NCBI GenBank assembly: GCA_945883495.1 | Contig: CAMCXS010000008.1 | Coordinates: forward strand, 1 to 64,000 | Length of the DNA: 64,000 nucleotides | Reading direction: 5' to 3' | From: Akkermansia muciniphila | Lineage (GTDB): Bacteria > Verrucomicrobiota > Verrucomicrobiia > Verrucomicrobiales > DEV007 | The notes under the pieces: generated by a model | The model's input: only the letters and a program-made list of their open reading frames with translations | What the model was told of the DNA's origin: nothing | Database searches by the model: none | Shown: one piece after another, positions 63,701-64,000 of the stretch | Layout: each line of letters starts with the position of its first letter | How positions within the stretch are numbered: the stretch's first letter is position 1 | Position numbers and translations under genes: made by a program

Positions 63701-64000
63701 TCCATCCGCCAGCAAGAGCGCATTTGCGGTGATCGCGCCGGGGACGGCTTCGCTGCTGGTCAGCCTGACGTTGGACGTCGCGGTGGCGCCCGATAGCGCG
63801 GTGGCAAAAGTGCCAGAACCGGCCAAGGAAGCCGTGGTCGCGTTGTACACATCAAGATACCCGAAGAACTGCGATGGCGCGTCGGTCCCGGCGGGAACGT
63901 AGTGGGTCGCGAAGTTCAGACCACCGATCTCGTTGTCAATTACCACGAAATTGACGATGCCGTTGCTGCGGGACGGAGCCACCGTGAAGGTGAACTGGTT
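30188..64000 (-). CDS. giant PATR / Calx-beta repeat surface protein, C-terminal part (over 11,260 residues in window)
   Basis: One uninterrupted minus-strand frame of 11,264 codons from an internal ATG at 63982, open to the window edge, so the true N-terminus is beyond 64000. It is built of autotransporter-associated beta-strand repeats (patterns like GTLELGGTAANT..TTV..GTL.LNK and LTKTGxGTLxLSGxNTYxG) and Calx-beta domains (E-x-F-x-V-x-L .. V-E-x-x-E-T-V .. D-N-D). Order from N to C: PATR block 1, 10 Calx-beta, PATR block 2, 12 Calx-beta, Pro/Ala linker, unique C-terminal domain. It should be secreted and Ca-binding through Calx-beta, forming a very long fibre at the cell surface for adhesion or matrix. 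No C-terminal autotransporter barrel, PEP-CTERM or sortase signal is seen. Cysteine is essentially absent. It is convergent with the ligase gene, 4 bp away, with no visible terminator. Confidence 0.93.
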   Translation of the reverse strand, partial: NQFTFTVAPSRSNGIVNFVVIDNEIGGLNFATHYVPAGTDAPSQFFGYLDVYNATTASLAGSGTFATALSGATATSNVRLTSSEAVPGAITANALLLADGSIVVSGAGSLTLGSGLVASKGSGNAISVATLNLSGADGHVFVGAASDLDISSAVTGMTGVNEVQRLSVGGLPTSGSTTFNLTFNGQTTSTLTWSSDPVAMASAIQTALEALSTVGTGNVVVTAATLAGEGGLPALFSIAFQGALGGFNQPLVGVTSLNAAGASGLGVVDILPGNIGTFGKHGTGTLVMSGSGVNTFGAVTRVNEGIFRAAKNSAFGAEATSLTNEIQRVAIGGNPTDASTTFTLSFGGFTTAAITYSATPSATAADILAKLSALPGIGAGNVSVSAVSNLIFDITFQNTMGQFDHAQMTTALVNAGGATTPAMSTIRGGSSAGVNVTVGAAVELTNSVTITNETLALSGNGEGSFGVVPLRSLSGTNTWVGHVILNSNRTGIQVAAGSELILNGVVSNQSFNKFGDGTLELGGTAANTFGQTTVIWQGTVELNKTAGVNAVALGDNTELFIGNFYGVDNSVRLKLLARDQITGGMRVRVISTGVFDLNGFNESITGRVGSGNNHDALGLEVGPNGSGDVTLGGGTLRIDNTVSGNGRIAVRVLNGGVPAAPATISGGTLELFGASVSGNRLIDVGDSTGSADLLISAAIGDGGAVGTIEKVSGGRLVLSGTSSFASSLLVNGGEVMVSSNAALGSSVGGTTVTTGSLLIDGSAANLILSENISLTGTGSFGSNLATRGVALLNLAGSNRLNGALTLTGNATVGVARTADNLRQVGAVSGAFTLTKILPGTLTLGGGSSDAVVNSHTGTTVLEGTLVLDKQDGTAATVALTVGDNALTGGQDADVVILNRSNQITGNVTVNASGLLNFNGNTDAIGTLTLAAGPTFSGRVDLNGGTLTLGGNVTLNNAGGSSTTLSPSARIEDGTLNFGGSARTFTTNDAGSNIRELEISANVVDGGSGLTLAGGGLIAFTGTNTMSGPITLGGGNVILGSNSALGGGAINVSAASSIFTSSAFNASTLTLANNFTLNGDLNLRGDRSIVLNGTIAGQGAANRQIISGVQPNASLTLNGAISLSNDSATRDLIFVNNVFGSPMLVNGVISNGSGATHRLRVGGGNEAVVVSGNNTFTGGTLVDANGLLRIRTSNTALGTGTGALVEVTRGGVLELDGSGGNLAISGKILRLRSDGSAYGFKGMNFGAIRNLSGTNTWTNAGTGIGAGAVDLRTTATGATDGTVREFWIGSDAGSLTISGQIAGSNAATTAIAVQGNTVFKSGAGTVQYAGADGNLITGQTTIVGGTLELNKSANNALAGTVVVGDGVGGTGTETLRWLANNQVGDTVAIIFSASGRADTSAFTDTVGALTLHRGRNIATQTSLTGLSFTGISLVNVGASDNASPAARITGTTLALGSTTRTITVENSLRPGAADDLVIEAAITGTGGLTKAGHGTLVLTANNSYSGTTTVDTGFFVEGTTSLGGSLVLRGDGDIAQSTAIVVNVGASLVLDNSLGVAPDGAGRIGNFGITLAGGHLEHIGHSSLTVAESILSLTISPATGTLGGGASVIRSVHNGGSLTLASTALTGLVRNAGATLSVVAEGAVNLGTLNHQVRFGGTIPGLSNGSLTWATLDQADSSELDFIQHGTNGFEVAGSVVVTDDVSFAAVAANQNVKLKGSVTLTGAKVVNGLMILGDGISVNGAGQNLTVTSGLVGNFGGNNSIEANLAFGTAEAFLLVDSAARLAVSGIVSGSGALRKEGKGTLRLTGANSFSSTFTVANGLVEVNNAASLGSTGGAAGTIVNNLAGLEIDATSGPLNFGDEVFTLNGQGIDNGFRGALRVVNGDVTIGTGATAIGIGNVAAGTSIFVESARTLTWNATVSTSGAFTKTGGGTLELGGTAANSGGGAVNVGEGTLRLNKSGAFNAVTGTLTVGRLGGTANVVYASTAGTDQIGNSVAVVVNHGASLNLNGKNDTVGAITMTGGLIASGDGTLTLNGNITYNAGSAAVISGNLSLGASRTITVNVGNSVNDLTIDATISGTGFGITKANTQGTLVLKRANTYTGGTTLQGGVLALGTKDSLGTGTLTFSTASSTLRAEGAVLRGANAIANTWNHTNAADNVITLGGRRDFGGTFGIELSGTGTLKNTASSPEAHFFQVQDTLVFAQFSGNIGGGNDNFVFGKSGIGTLILSGNNSFDTRNAAAASTVTGSDGIRINGGVLRVTRNTALGIASSSASIGIRGDLGAVLEIDGTTVNGPVTLTNFVLDVAGVDNGITRGFLNRSSVDSVHTGVVRNLGGNNSVVAPSAIDQVRLRNVTDGTNATTIYFGSDAGSLNLTGAFTGLENDATPTAANNRTFYKTGAGTIRSSGTGANTITSGYLILDGTFELNKTGVLGINAPVQIGDNVGNSGSAQLRLIQSNQIADTQVITVNADGRFDLNGQAETFGPYGAATNAITLVVGETSSGEVAIGAGNLTLLGSTTLANATNILVNVRPGVSSATAPAAVISGTGSLTLNGQAAGQAVTFTVSDGPGESELLVSANVVGATNANLTKAGVGRMTLSGANNTYNGVTTVSVGVLRAASNNAFGSGAGTNEVQTIATIPTGTFTLSFGGIATGNITGSTADGAAVQAALEAVVGVGNVSVTGAVGGPFTVTFQGALANANVEQLTSTTTTIVFATPTQGVGGTTVTAGAALEIANDVTITNETLFLNGNGILNGGVSPLIATPLGTGALRSVSGENTWAGSVVLAGGTTGANLSVGVETGKLTVNGGIFQQIASHNLIKTGAGTLEFGGTTSNGYGGTTYVNEGTLLLNKQGTAVSIRGAMIVGDGIGGDDVDVVRYAAGSGNAQVGDVTLTINSSGLFDLAGNSDGINNVVTLVVGPTSSGDFRTSGANFAINSVNVTVMAGTTSLSSAATLQGTIGLAGVDRNFTIRRSGAMDYELDVRAALNNGGLRKLGQGTVLLANNANSQAGTTSVLDGRLIAGASGALGAGGSGATLVAEGASIVFTGGVNVGSAELLAVSGAGFERNGVIQNRGMNTFGGNILAFAGARSGGALVNVIDGALTLGGSVALRNSTLEVAGAGDLTLNGAVTGNASAASTLNGFEAWYYDLTIASVNGDINRVLATPANARGLLTSHINFPTDATLVTAAGFDINGLTSDYTAVWVTNFTPDESGVWQFRTNGGVSEVQTLTGATGTYTLSFNGVATGNITAATATAGDIQTALTGLSTVGSGNVSVTGNVGGPFTITFQGALANTDVPALTATSGTVATPTAGGRLGIDDEVSLWIDVDQSGTFELAELFGLRASAGQPFGPFSAPGLVSGESYRMAIAFRDGSGGGAIPDVEFRRPSGGAFVDLNPSAPALNGLFTVTTGGQDAILMNGTGRLTLRGPGSYFGGTTVNAGTLLVNNTTGSGTGSGSVVVNNTAVLGGTGNVTGDVVLNDNATLSPGNPGATETLSTGNLHFGSGSAFAVQINGLNVLTQHDQNVVVGTVNLNGATLDTTGSTLVDAVGQIILISNDDSDAVSGTFAALPEGSIVFVNGDRYAISYAGGDGNDVVLLRNAVQISGTASRTEGGSAQFTITLAQASASNTVVTYEVDGTAGASDYSGLLTSATILAGQTSVTINIATTDDDLVEPAETVRVKLTGVSGALGSVIGANDEATLTITDNDTARIRISAEDAHEAGTNGAFTVTMTKASDIDLLVSYSIAGTAANGTDYQLISGVVTILANQTTAQIPITLIGDSIVEGSETVMITLNSITTALDGRDIAIDGDQKEATVTISDNDTATVNISAVDGREGGPNGRFVITLSQESSAATVVNYTVGGSAGAGDYTPLTGVVTIAAGATSVNIDVLINDDALVEENETIQITDLSVVGNPGISVVPGAAATLTIEDNDSAVTVESTTAASEAGATGVFTVRLNRARATDTVIDYVVSGTAANPDDHNLGSGRVTITAGSTSATISFQAVQDNDLEGFETVVVTLQEPAPADPTLFLGSQSVATMNLVDDDVAVVTIGDATVSEDGTQLIFTARVDRAVTNGFSLTVSTQSGTATGGGVDYQDFSTVLNFVGTANEIQTFAVQIVNDQIVELAEKFTVVMSGASTPLVDASDTAEGTITNDDFTQISIADVSGDEGNQLTFTLTLGKAVQGGFTVDVAAALAAMVDTASANDFTMVASQLIHFDGTVGETRTFTVSTTQDTLVEDNETFTVSMASVSQGINDLAGSISISDTATGTIRDDDSSAVSISVVPSVSESAGTVAFTVNLTRATDIPIWVLYSLPTSATAAAPGDYLAPTGSVLIAQGTSSATIEITINDDDLVERPESLVVKLDGVTTSPAGLLGGRDGRITIDPVFSEATTTITDNDEALVRISAPIPSTVPESAGVVSFTVTMTKATDTPVWVTYRVKDSSSAIEGTDFAVIPRSVMIPTGQTTATIAVSVLDEDEVEGDETVVIELLDVVPPLSGRDIRVDSANSTGTLTITDIDTATVRVEASNGAEPGINPVFTVKLSAKSSTDTIVSYRLDGSAIGTVDYTALTGVVTITAGATAATVEVPVLDDPLLEPSESVRMTLTGVSGDPQISLGGTSQAEALILDNDESTVTLEVVSGASEPAGNGVFLVRLSNPVTIPTVFTYTLSGSASGSDYAALTGTVTVPAGALTAPIVISPVNDTELEGNETVTLTLSSRTGDSRVHFSPISATMVLTDDEDSKQIGFTWVGGGASANWSDPLNWAGGVVPTEGSDLIFTGTNITANNDLAAGTRFNTIVLSGAGITLNGNAIELSGGLTSNHVTGTNTVALGLTLVNGLTVMNANAGAVLNLTGIIDTGALVGTTNFVGTSALTFDGAGVTEVSAVISGAGSVTKLGSGTVTFSGANTYGGLTDVRQGVLVAAHNTALGNAATGTVQVQAGASLHLKDGVNLANALAVREGGVGFGDGVDSTGLGALRSIGGNNTWSGNIELTGGNNLFGVDAGSTLNLSGVVAQGLSSAARFIKVGSGELTLSGDQTNLITGEVRVINGTLNLAKTGGAFAFQGSLVVGTDIDAAGTATVRMLENQQFRAINVFNAALTTVTVLSTGVLDLNGKEQTIGNLVLNNGATDSADVVVGAGGVLTLGGASITVNGFQGSNGSSPGATISGGQLNLGTFWSGPGGGITKTITVNDTQLANVATDLHISSAIVGTSDVSLTTAGSGTLRLSGDNSGMTGPFIMTLGIIEVGHHNAFGSGLLNLQNDGNVLRPVGGDRTISNTVSLNGNVSTIGTDALIFNGNVTLTGNRTLFVMEPSQTVTINGVIGEGSYGTLGLSKAGRGTLVLTAANTFSGTTTVNDDGGTLTLRGNGSILNSHTIAVRDQAVLRLESSVDGDRINDRSIVQLEGGDLRLVASASGGTETIGTLVLADNLASGVIMDNSAGGNAHLIVQRSRFDGNGTLEVAGIGTNLSATGPNQITFLEIPVNETLNDGVAARFTVRDTAGNLHLATLANTSNGLAPVALSTSDYVTDINLAGPLSNVRLGAGTHVLTSLRTINSLILEDGAVLVGEGLVLTVDTGTMVLGDGSQLNVTTVSLPARSYLTVDAGDTSTISSALIGAGTALSKNGIGKLVLTGDNQFTGTTLVNEGILNVQRSAGLGATSAATAVRHGATLELQQTTFGPVNIGLEGLTLEGTGFNNSGAIRSAGGTTSIAGTITQAGVSTNLLTDLNGFPVINSGAVFYGAASGSTLRLTGAIGTDAEFIKVGGGTLEIGGILPNTFNSFVRILDGTLLLNKEPGVNAVINNIHVGSDRPGAPVATLRLGGSDQIRDNGTVRVHSSGVFDLNNQADVINDLQLVAGPAGSATVTLGTTGKLIFGNQATDNQVALLVMSGGTGNASSPVTITGGTIELNSFGAPSQSDARANRIFQVNNAASGTDLTITSAIADGSGLVNMRLDKRGFGSLELGGTTANTYTGLTTVSEGSLLLNKTAGVNAIGGALQIGDNNAASINGFAASDLVRWMQSNQLPDAVAAVTVTTNGWMDLNGFDETIGNAVAQTTLTLQAAARITTGSGTLSINGNIAANASQGSQLWNPVAPASISGKLNLGDVVRAIDIGDRPELSADLIISADITGSAGLRKTGSGLLLLSGNNSYAGNTFLEAGSVALGSDTAFGTSRVYFPAAVSVLAQGAARTVSNTVFFSGSAINFVGGNSVGDGGNSIVFSGPANLTTGTTTFNVAVGGLVEFAGGLGDSLGSANLTKSGFGTLVFSNATTYSGTTTLSSNGGSLVLTGQGALLNTSSVTIGVGAGVLLDNNSGASLRNRINDAAGVTLSGGTLTFKAKEGGSSFEAVGTVTLTDNTSSTIQSLVAAGSQGEWRIDAIDRATVNGEFLRFVGVGTDIGANTGNRITFASSPTRVNGILEFAVIDNQSTGGARSGLNFATHYVPSSVEVPSTSFGYLDVYNATTAALVAAGSFGTTLGSSTSTTNVRLSAGETVNGAVSANAILLANGGIQLLGTGSVSVGSGLLASAAGTANQINVAGLALGGAHGNLYVADSATLTVNSAISGASSVLGKHGTGRLLIGGSTVNTFAGATRITEGVFRAAKDTAFGTTAGGVEVFLNASLELSGNITVAAESLTLNGSGEGATGTSPLRNQSDTNTWQGNVVLNTNRTGIEVASGSELTINGVVSSQGFNKFGAGTLELGGTAANTMSVGSVVYEGVLELNKTGGVTAMSNALTIGDQIGSVGNGNATLRVLGSSQITATQSLTLNADGALEMLNNANLTIVGLTVHAGPLASSSVSSGGGVLTVDGLTLTAFNGGVASSVNVTGNLALSGTAARTISVADSTAVEDLVITAVISDAAAGWTKASGGRLVLNAENTYTGTTTVAGGELLIRHAKALGGTTNGTIVNTADNNAANNATLLIEGGITVVGESLRLNSQNNNGNNGQGFQLSGSLRSLVGINTWQGDVLLGTNTTDNFATVRVAVDSGELIIDGAITQTGVTTVGVGLTKTGDGVLEFRGSTANTYGTPGTGASGVTSVAQGTLRLNKNAGVAAVSGRLEVGNNAGPAGADRVIWLQDNQFADQTGVNNALLVVETTGYADLNGKSETILGPTTNALFLRYGATGSGTFDLNGGTLTFGNASSMGAGASGAVVATSIPGRIIDTVGTGSVVLASGNGGWDLGGTSTFMPHEVLISANLSSTGGRILKSNSATLALSGANTGYSGTTELNGGAIALAHGGALGTGTINVTGAGILRTVAGGSAITVTNNITLNSNLTLRGDASITLNGSISGQGAANRQITGTMAVNAAATIGGTINISNDTTNDSSGNPNIRDLIFVSNTFNSPLLVTGAIANGAGGPHRLRVGGGNEAVVVSGSNTFTGGTLVDGNGLLRISNNNSLGAAGNVSEVQRITIAGTGGSYTLSFGGQTTRALAFNADAATVRFELERLSSIGFGNVDVTGTLGASGGELTVTFVNAFTGINHALITRSSSITGGAGVTIAAVTDGSSSFVEVSQGGGIELDGRNGNDLTITGKVLRLRASGTPSFGFKNTEYGSLRSLGGNNTWTNSSAGTGVGAFDLRGDNTTDGRTFWIGVDAGTLNIAGQISGTNSDGTQRLNHGLTKSGTGTVRYSGGTANLITGTTTILAGTLELNKLAGVNALAGAVVIGDGGGSESLMLLANHQIADGAAVTVSPSGVFNGNNRLDIVGGFTLQRMRGVAARVETGTSFITLNGGVTVTSFGVTDNDTPAAQINGTLNLGGAARTFAVDDSLRPGDADDLIVNAVLTGGAGGGLTKTGYGRMSLTAANTYSGGTTVNGGTFTDSIARLGGSLVLRGAGSIDQSSSLTITVGGLFVLDNSGTVVNDRVAISTPILLAGGEIRQIGHATISTSESLGTITLDPAAATLGGGSSVITSVKSGSASVGLSINSILRSAGATMHFVGLGEDLGTAGNSIIVTSGANPFVGGVLPWATIEGPAGFDLVRDADGTPGGAYSIGRVLNYENNIDSATGGIVKLNGGTHTITANRAVQAILLLNGATINGAHTLEVGSSTGTGLIVARGGTSAINSNLAMLGSEALVLAESATNLVLNGSVSATNFRKERNGQVILSGNNAGMGAITIADGLLTATHAGALGLSGGSTTVNAMAALHVDAASGLFNFGAESLILNGTGLDNDQLGALRLVNGDAIFGTGTTSISYGSATAINVQTGRTLTFNATVATNTLTKLGGGTLELGGIVSNTGTGAVTVAEGTLRLNKQGAFNAVTGTLTVGRLAGPASVVYAATGGSDQIGNVGVTVNHGGVLNLSGLSDSVGAITMTGGTIDTGLGTLTTTGNLTYNSGGAAVINGNLNLGGGSRVFTVNDGREVQDLTINASISNGRLQKNGGGLLLLNGSNSFLPSVSEVQTITNPGTAPGTVTSFTLSFNGATTATLPNTADGSVVQAALEALPSIGTGNVSVTGTAGGPYTVTFQGHLADFNVAQLTSTVVSGTGALAHATTTAGVSSVELSAGTLAVGHDAALGGASARLGVTASSSLVSVGGERTLANPISIQNANAAFTLTLGGRRDLEGAFGLNLTGPVRLFNPGTVQTTTINVADNQTVATLSGVISGGGNNLVFVKSGIGTLVLSGNNTFETRDAAQIATNSLGTVDGIRVSGGVLRLAHSNALGGLDSAVENITVSGDAGAVLEFAGDITVTNKNLVVVFSNIDRATAAANAPLSAARGFLNRSSSEAVSIGVIRNAGGNNTFVGSIDFRSNGDADNVGEIYLGSAAGRLILDGPIFGTRTNSTTVSNNRIVSKVGEGTLQFAGSNLASSEVQRLTFSGTPSATTRFSLTFSGQTASNIAYGADAAATAANIQAALNGLSNIGGASASVTVTAISGTDFNITFGGSLAQTDVAQMTTSLTTTGGASALAVSTLAAGGIRGNNITGAHSVLAGTLELNKTAGVNAIDGPITVGDRNGGQNADRLVFLQSNQVADARALTIRSSGQVFFNSGVSDTFSGAITMFAGSGSGANLHFESGTLANEVTVNADAGTVTSPGASITGNVTLGATRTFTVADGPAESDLRIEAVLSGAGGVTKQGAGRLTLSGNNTYTGATAVTAGVLRVTSDTALGTTAAGTTVSANAALELSGGITVADAVTVSGIGVINGTGPNTAVITSALGSGAIVSLTGTNTISGNVTVSAGNTTFGVAAGSQLNLAGLVAVGGNAAAKVGQGTLQFTGSSVNTGTGTFYINEGEVLLNKTGAGVAFSQPVIVGDGVGGDNADKLTYVTGSGTSQIGDVAITVHSSGQFNLNGIADGINAIVTLIVGPDSSGDFLTGGTTFALGNNLVASVMAGTTAATPAATVQGAITLGATRNAIVRSSGVMPHELNVQATVAGSGGITKQGQGGLLLSGSNTYTGATTVQTGRLIVGADTALGTTAGATTVSEGATIVLPGGINVGAEALTITGAGFAELGAIQNFGTNSYGGNVTVTAGTRSIHTFVNSTTGGLTLNGTLTLNDTLNVRGAGNLTIVGLVSGNPNPGPALIQNGNGVLTLQGANTYQGGTIVNSGTLLVNNTTGSGTGTGNVALHNNAILGGTGSLTGEVSLNDTSSLAPGNPAGTGNLVTGSLISTPSLSKTLSVQINGATPATLHDALTVNGTVNLVGVVLDTTGSTISAASADQIVLINNDGTDAVVGWFEGLSEGSSVLVNGSLYLISYVGGTGNDVVLTRNAVSVQATAQPISESPTNGEFTFTLAKVSDTDTVITYTVGGTAAASSDYNAVALTGTITIAAGLTSATVSISSIEDQLVEAAETVIVTIDQITGAPGVSKGDPSSATITIADNDAAQLSITASQATAKEGVSNGEFTVTLSAAADFDLVIPYSVLVSSSATSGDYTMPTVTILKGQTSATIPLNVVNDLIVEADETVIVVLGDPSAVAGGANITVNPAQSEATVTIQDNDSAIVSVSAVAVADSRESVSPRQFLVSLSAPSSTATVINYTVGGTAGVLDHQLTDGLVTIAAGELSALIDVPVLDDDLVEGDETVILNLGAITGNAAIEPGTAQASLTIQDNDTATVSIAPGQNGLEGPSPTNGSFIVTLSKASSTPTVVSYTVTGSANHPADHTLSSGTITIPANTTQVTIPVPVVDDSLAEEIETVVVTLNTVTGGNPGISVGGQTQATISIVDDEANLVGISATSANAAEGGNNGQFTITLGRASTSNTVVTYSLLPSSTANSGADFTALSGTVTILAGATSQVINLSVINDSLVEDSESVTLSLTNVTSADPVVSLGIATQATVTIADNDSAQVNLAAVTPVSASEATANRQFRVTLTAPSATPTVVSYRVLGLGTATPVVDHSLTDGAVTISAGATSAFINVPVIDDNVVEADEIVTVELTGLTSAQPQITLGASLASLSIVDNDTATVTIAATTNGAEPGTPGQFTVSLSRPSSTNTVINYSVSGTASLNTDHTLPPGAVTILAGETSATLNVPVIDDSIAEGPETVTVTLGTITSGDTQITRGTASQASILIGDDDIPAITISDASVTEGGVMTFTATLNRATTAPFTVRVSTTPLTAGATADYATLGQTLSFNGTAGETRTFTVATVNDNIVETDETFRVSMSNSTNPLVDVSDTAIGTILDNDTAQITIGDAVVTEGGILTFNLTLSQAVAGGVSVDVSTLAGSALGGIVDFIDASRRITFTGTAGEVKTFSVATNNDTVVEGSEAMTVHMSNVSNSAVTITDTGSGTINDNDVATVSIMASSPNAAEGGSNGQFRVTLSQSSSTDTLVTYALTGTAGVADYSAVPQGTVTIPAGSTSAVIDINVTDDNTLEASETVVATLTGLAAGSDPQITLGTAVQATVAIADNEIGYTINTVRNGSEAGTSGQFRVTLSRVATSDVVVEYTVSGTATPGTDFITLPGSVTIPAGSSSALIEVPVLDDAVVDPGETVRVSLSSASGMTNLAPGAATSATLTILDNDVPGLVVSLAGQSISLTEGLSRNFTVVVNGIPSAPVTVRIVPVSAGLDLGAGPGKPLTLTFTPFNANVPQTVTVTAIDDSLVNGSRLAEVRFTTASASSAFNGLVIAPLRINILDNDAPAPAPALAPVPAFAPAPAPVAAPAPAPVAVPAPVVAPVPSGPVQFGPLANSFRDLGMPSSFFAGYAGPRTLGSFQDYFPSIAFGQTGTAVTSGGAEQTLIPVLAGVSPLGWGTQLKVVDRTGAVIATVSPQAGQGGTWLVALPGINLVDAAAAEIFVTAPPSGHDGVELPSVEQKVFQANITNLFDDLSGLFEAGLLQDNGDILGQLLSSEEM
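30704..30832 (-). repeat. Pro/Ala low-complexity linker
   Basis: About 40 codons of alternating Ala, Pro and Val (units APAPAPV, APVPAF) separate the last Calx-beta domain from the C-terminal domain. A stiff spacer of this kind commonly spans the envelope or peptidoglycan. Confidence 0.85.
30833..34922 (-). repeat. Calx-beta array 2 (12 repeats)
   Basis: Twelve consecutive repeats of about 114 residues. Each has a strand like NGQFTVTLSRPSSTNTVINY, an ILAGxTSATIxVPVxDD stretch, an E-T-V-x-V-x-L strand and a terminal DND that would coordinate calcium. Repeats 8 and 9 (ISDASVTEGG and IGDAVVTEGG) form a distinct subtype also present as repeats 5 and 6 of array 1. Confidence 0.88.
37305..37622 (-). 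repeat. EVQ module g
   Basis: Starts SEVQRLTFSGTPSATTRFSL and ends FNITFGGSLAQTDVAQMTT plus tail. It is inserted between LQFAGSN and NITGAHSVLAGTLELNK. Confidence 0.8.
38545..38862 (-). repeat. EVQ module f
   Basis: Starts SEVQTITNPGTAPGTVTSFT and ends YTVTFQGHLADFNVAQLT plus tail. It is inserted between LNGSNSF and VELSAGTLAVGHDAALG. Confidence 0.8.
41510..41822 (-). repeat. EVQ module e
   Basis: Starts SEVQRITIAGTGGSYTLSFG and ends ELTVTFVNAFTGINHALIT plus tail. It is inserted after LLRISNNNSLG and before VEVSQGGGIELDG; the block 1 paralog runs directly from LLRIRTSNTALG to VEVTRGGVLELDG. Confidence 0.8.
49785..53222 (-). repeat. Calx-beta array 1 (10 repeats)
   Basis: Ten repeats of about 114 residues, each ending in a D-N-D or D-D-D type motif. 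It lies between the closing module of PATR block 1 (GNDVVLLRN) and the opening of PATR block 2. It has two fewer repeats than array 2. Confidence 0.88.
53790..54600 (-). other. PA14-like domain interrupted by an EVQ module
   Basis: The N-terminal half reads NGFEAWYYDL to AVWVTNFTPDESGVWQFRTN; the C-terminal half reads DEVSLWIDVDQSGTFE to VEFRRPSGGAF. This is the PA14 pattern (G-x-Y-x-F-x-T-x-S-D-D-G-S-x-L-W-I-D) split just at the F-x-T-N / D-x-S-L-W-I-D turn. PA14 domains often bind carbohydrate. Block 2 has no equivalent at the matching position. Confidence 0.65.
54075..54345 (-). repeat. EVQ module d (inside the PA14-like domain)
   Basis: Starts SEVQTLTGATGTYTLSFNG and ends FTITFQGALANTDVPALT with a TPTAGG tail. 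It interrupts the PA14-like domain between FRTNGG and DDEVSLWID. Confidence 0.8.
55845..56122 (-). repeat. EVQ module c
   Basis: Starts NEVQTIATIPTGTFTLSFGG and ends FTVTFQGALANANVEQLT plus a short tail. It is inserted after LRAASNNAFGSGAG and before TTVTAGAALEIAN, at the same loop as module b. Confidence 0.8.
62740..63037 (-). repeat. EVQ module b
   Basis: Starts NEIQRVAIGGNPTDASTTF and ends near FDITFQNTMGQFDHAQMTT. It is inserted after FRAAKNSAFG and before a VTVGAAVELTN strand; the block 2 paralog runs straight from FRAAKDTAFG to VFLNASLELSG. Confidence 0.8.
63200..63525 (-). repeat. EVQ module a
   Basis: Starts NEVQRLSVGGLPTSGSTTF, continues with FNLTFNGQTTSTLTW, a helix-like IQTALEALSTVGTGNVVV and a FSIAFQGALGGFNQPLV end. 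It is inserted between SAVTGMTG and FGKHGTGTL, which are adjacent in the block 2 paralog. Confidence 0.8.

Larger units (their letters stand above)
53225..64000 (-). repeat. PATR block 1 (at least 3,590 residues, continues off the edge)
   Basis: Beta-strand repeats co-linear with the downstream part of block 2: shared landmarks are FATHYVP, LRVGGGNEAVVVSG, GAFNAVTGTLTVGRL, RGFLNRSS and VNNTTGSGTG, in the same order. It contains four EVQ modules and a PA14-like domain near its end. Its own opening is not in the window. Confidence 0.88.

Noticed and set aside
63979-63982. ATG at 63982 as the real start of the giant protein
   Set aside because: It lies within a repeat unit whose paralog near 44,780 continues upstream, there is no signal peptide after it, and the frame remains open to the window end.

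Overview
The window is high-GC bacterial chromosome. The best guess is Verrucomicrobiota, from the combination of DUF4058 and Uma2 genes, kelch/PQQ propellers, SMP-30/UxaA sugar-acid genes and a giant protein built from autotransporter-associated beta-strand repeats (PATR). No rRNA or tRNA was seen, so the phylum call is inference.

Region 1 (1-16.7 kb) is a zinc-limitation island. Six near-perfect palindromes of the form (T/C)GCAA-N5-TTGCA, the shape of a Zur operator, lie upstream of or at the starts of four transcription units. The first unit is a plus-strand run of an FAD oxidoreductase with a Cys-rich tail, an unknown protein and two COG0523 (CobW/ZigA-type) GTPases, followed by a further unknown domain. 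That domain has no stop codon and reads in frame into a third COG0523 GTPase, which has its own Zur box. The third unit is a minus-strand operon: small Cys protein, fourth COG0523 GTPase, WD40 protein, ZnuA, ZnuC, ZnuB, with a VapBC-type toxin-antitoxin pair downstream. The fourth unit is a small His-rich secreted protein followed by a TonB-dependent receptor. Together they make a complete import and allocation system: outer-membrane receptor, periplasmic binding lipoprotein, ABC permease, and cytoplasmic metallochaperone GTPases. Two direct arrays of the same 21-bp repeat (165-395 and 16251-16670) bracket the whole island. Left of it are the start of a Uma2 gene and a broken DUF4058 gene.

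Region 2 (16.7-30.2 kb) is ordinary chromosome: a secreted protein, a kelch/PQQ propeller protein, a thermonuclease-HhH protein, ribosomal protein L9 (rplI), valine-pyruvate aminotransferase, an STN-like lipoprotein, a sugar-acid set (SMP-30 lactonase, SDR dehydrogenase, UxaA-family dehydratase), arginine genes argC-argJ, RNA 2',3'-cyclic phosphodiesterase and a lipoate-ligase-family protein. A 16-bp perfect palindrome lies between the divergent uxaA and argC genes.

Region 3 (30.2 kb to the right edge) is one minus-strand reading frame of more than 11,260 codons that runs off the window. From the C-terminus backwards it holds a unique C-terminal domain, a Pro/Ala linker, 12 Calx-beta repeats, about 4,950 residues of PATR repeats, 10 Calx-beta repeats and at least 3,590 more residues of PATR repeats. 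The two PATR+Calx halves are co-linear at an offset of 18.3-19.2 kb, so the protein contains a super-repeat of about 6,000 residues. A separate module of about 90-100 residues, starting with (S/N)E(V/I)Q, is spliced in at seven places; one copy interrupts a PA14-like domain. Almost every plus-strand open frame above this gene is a shadow.
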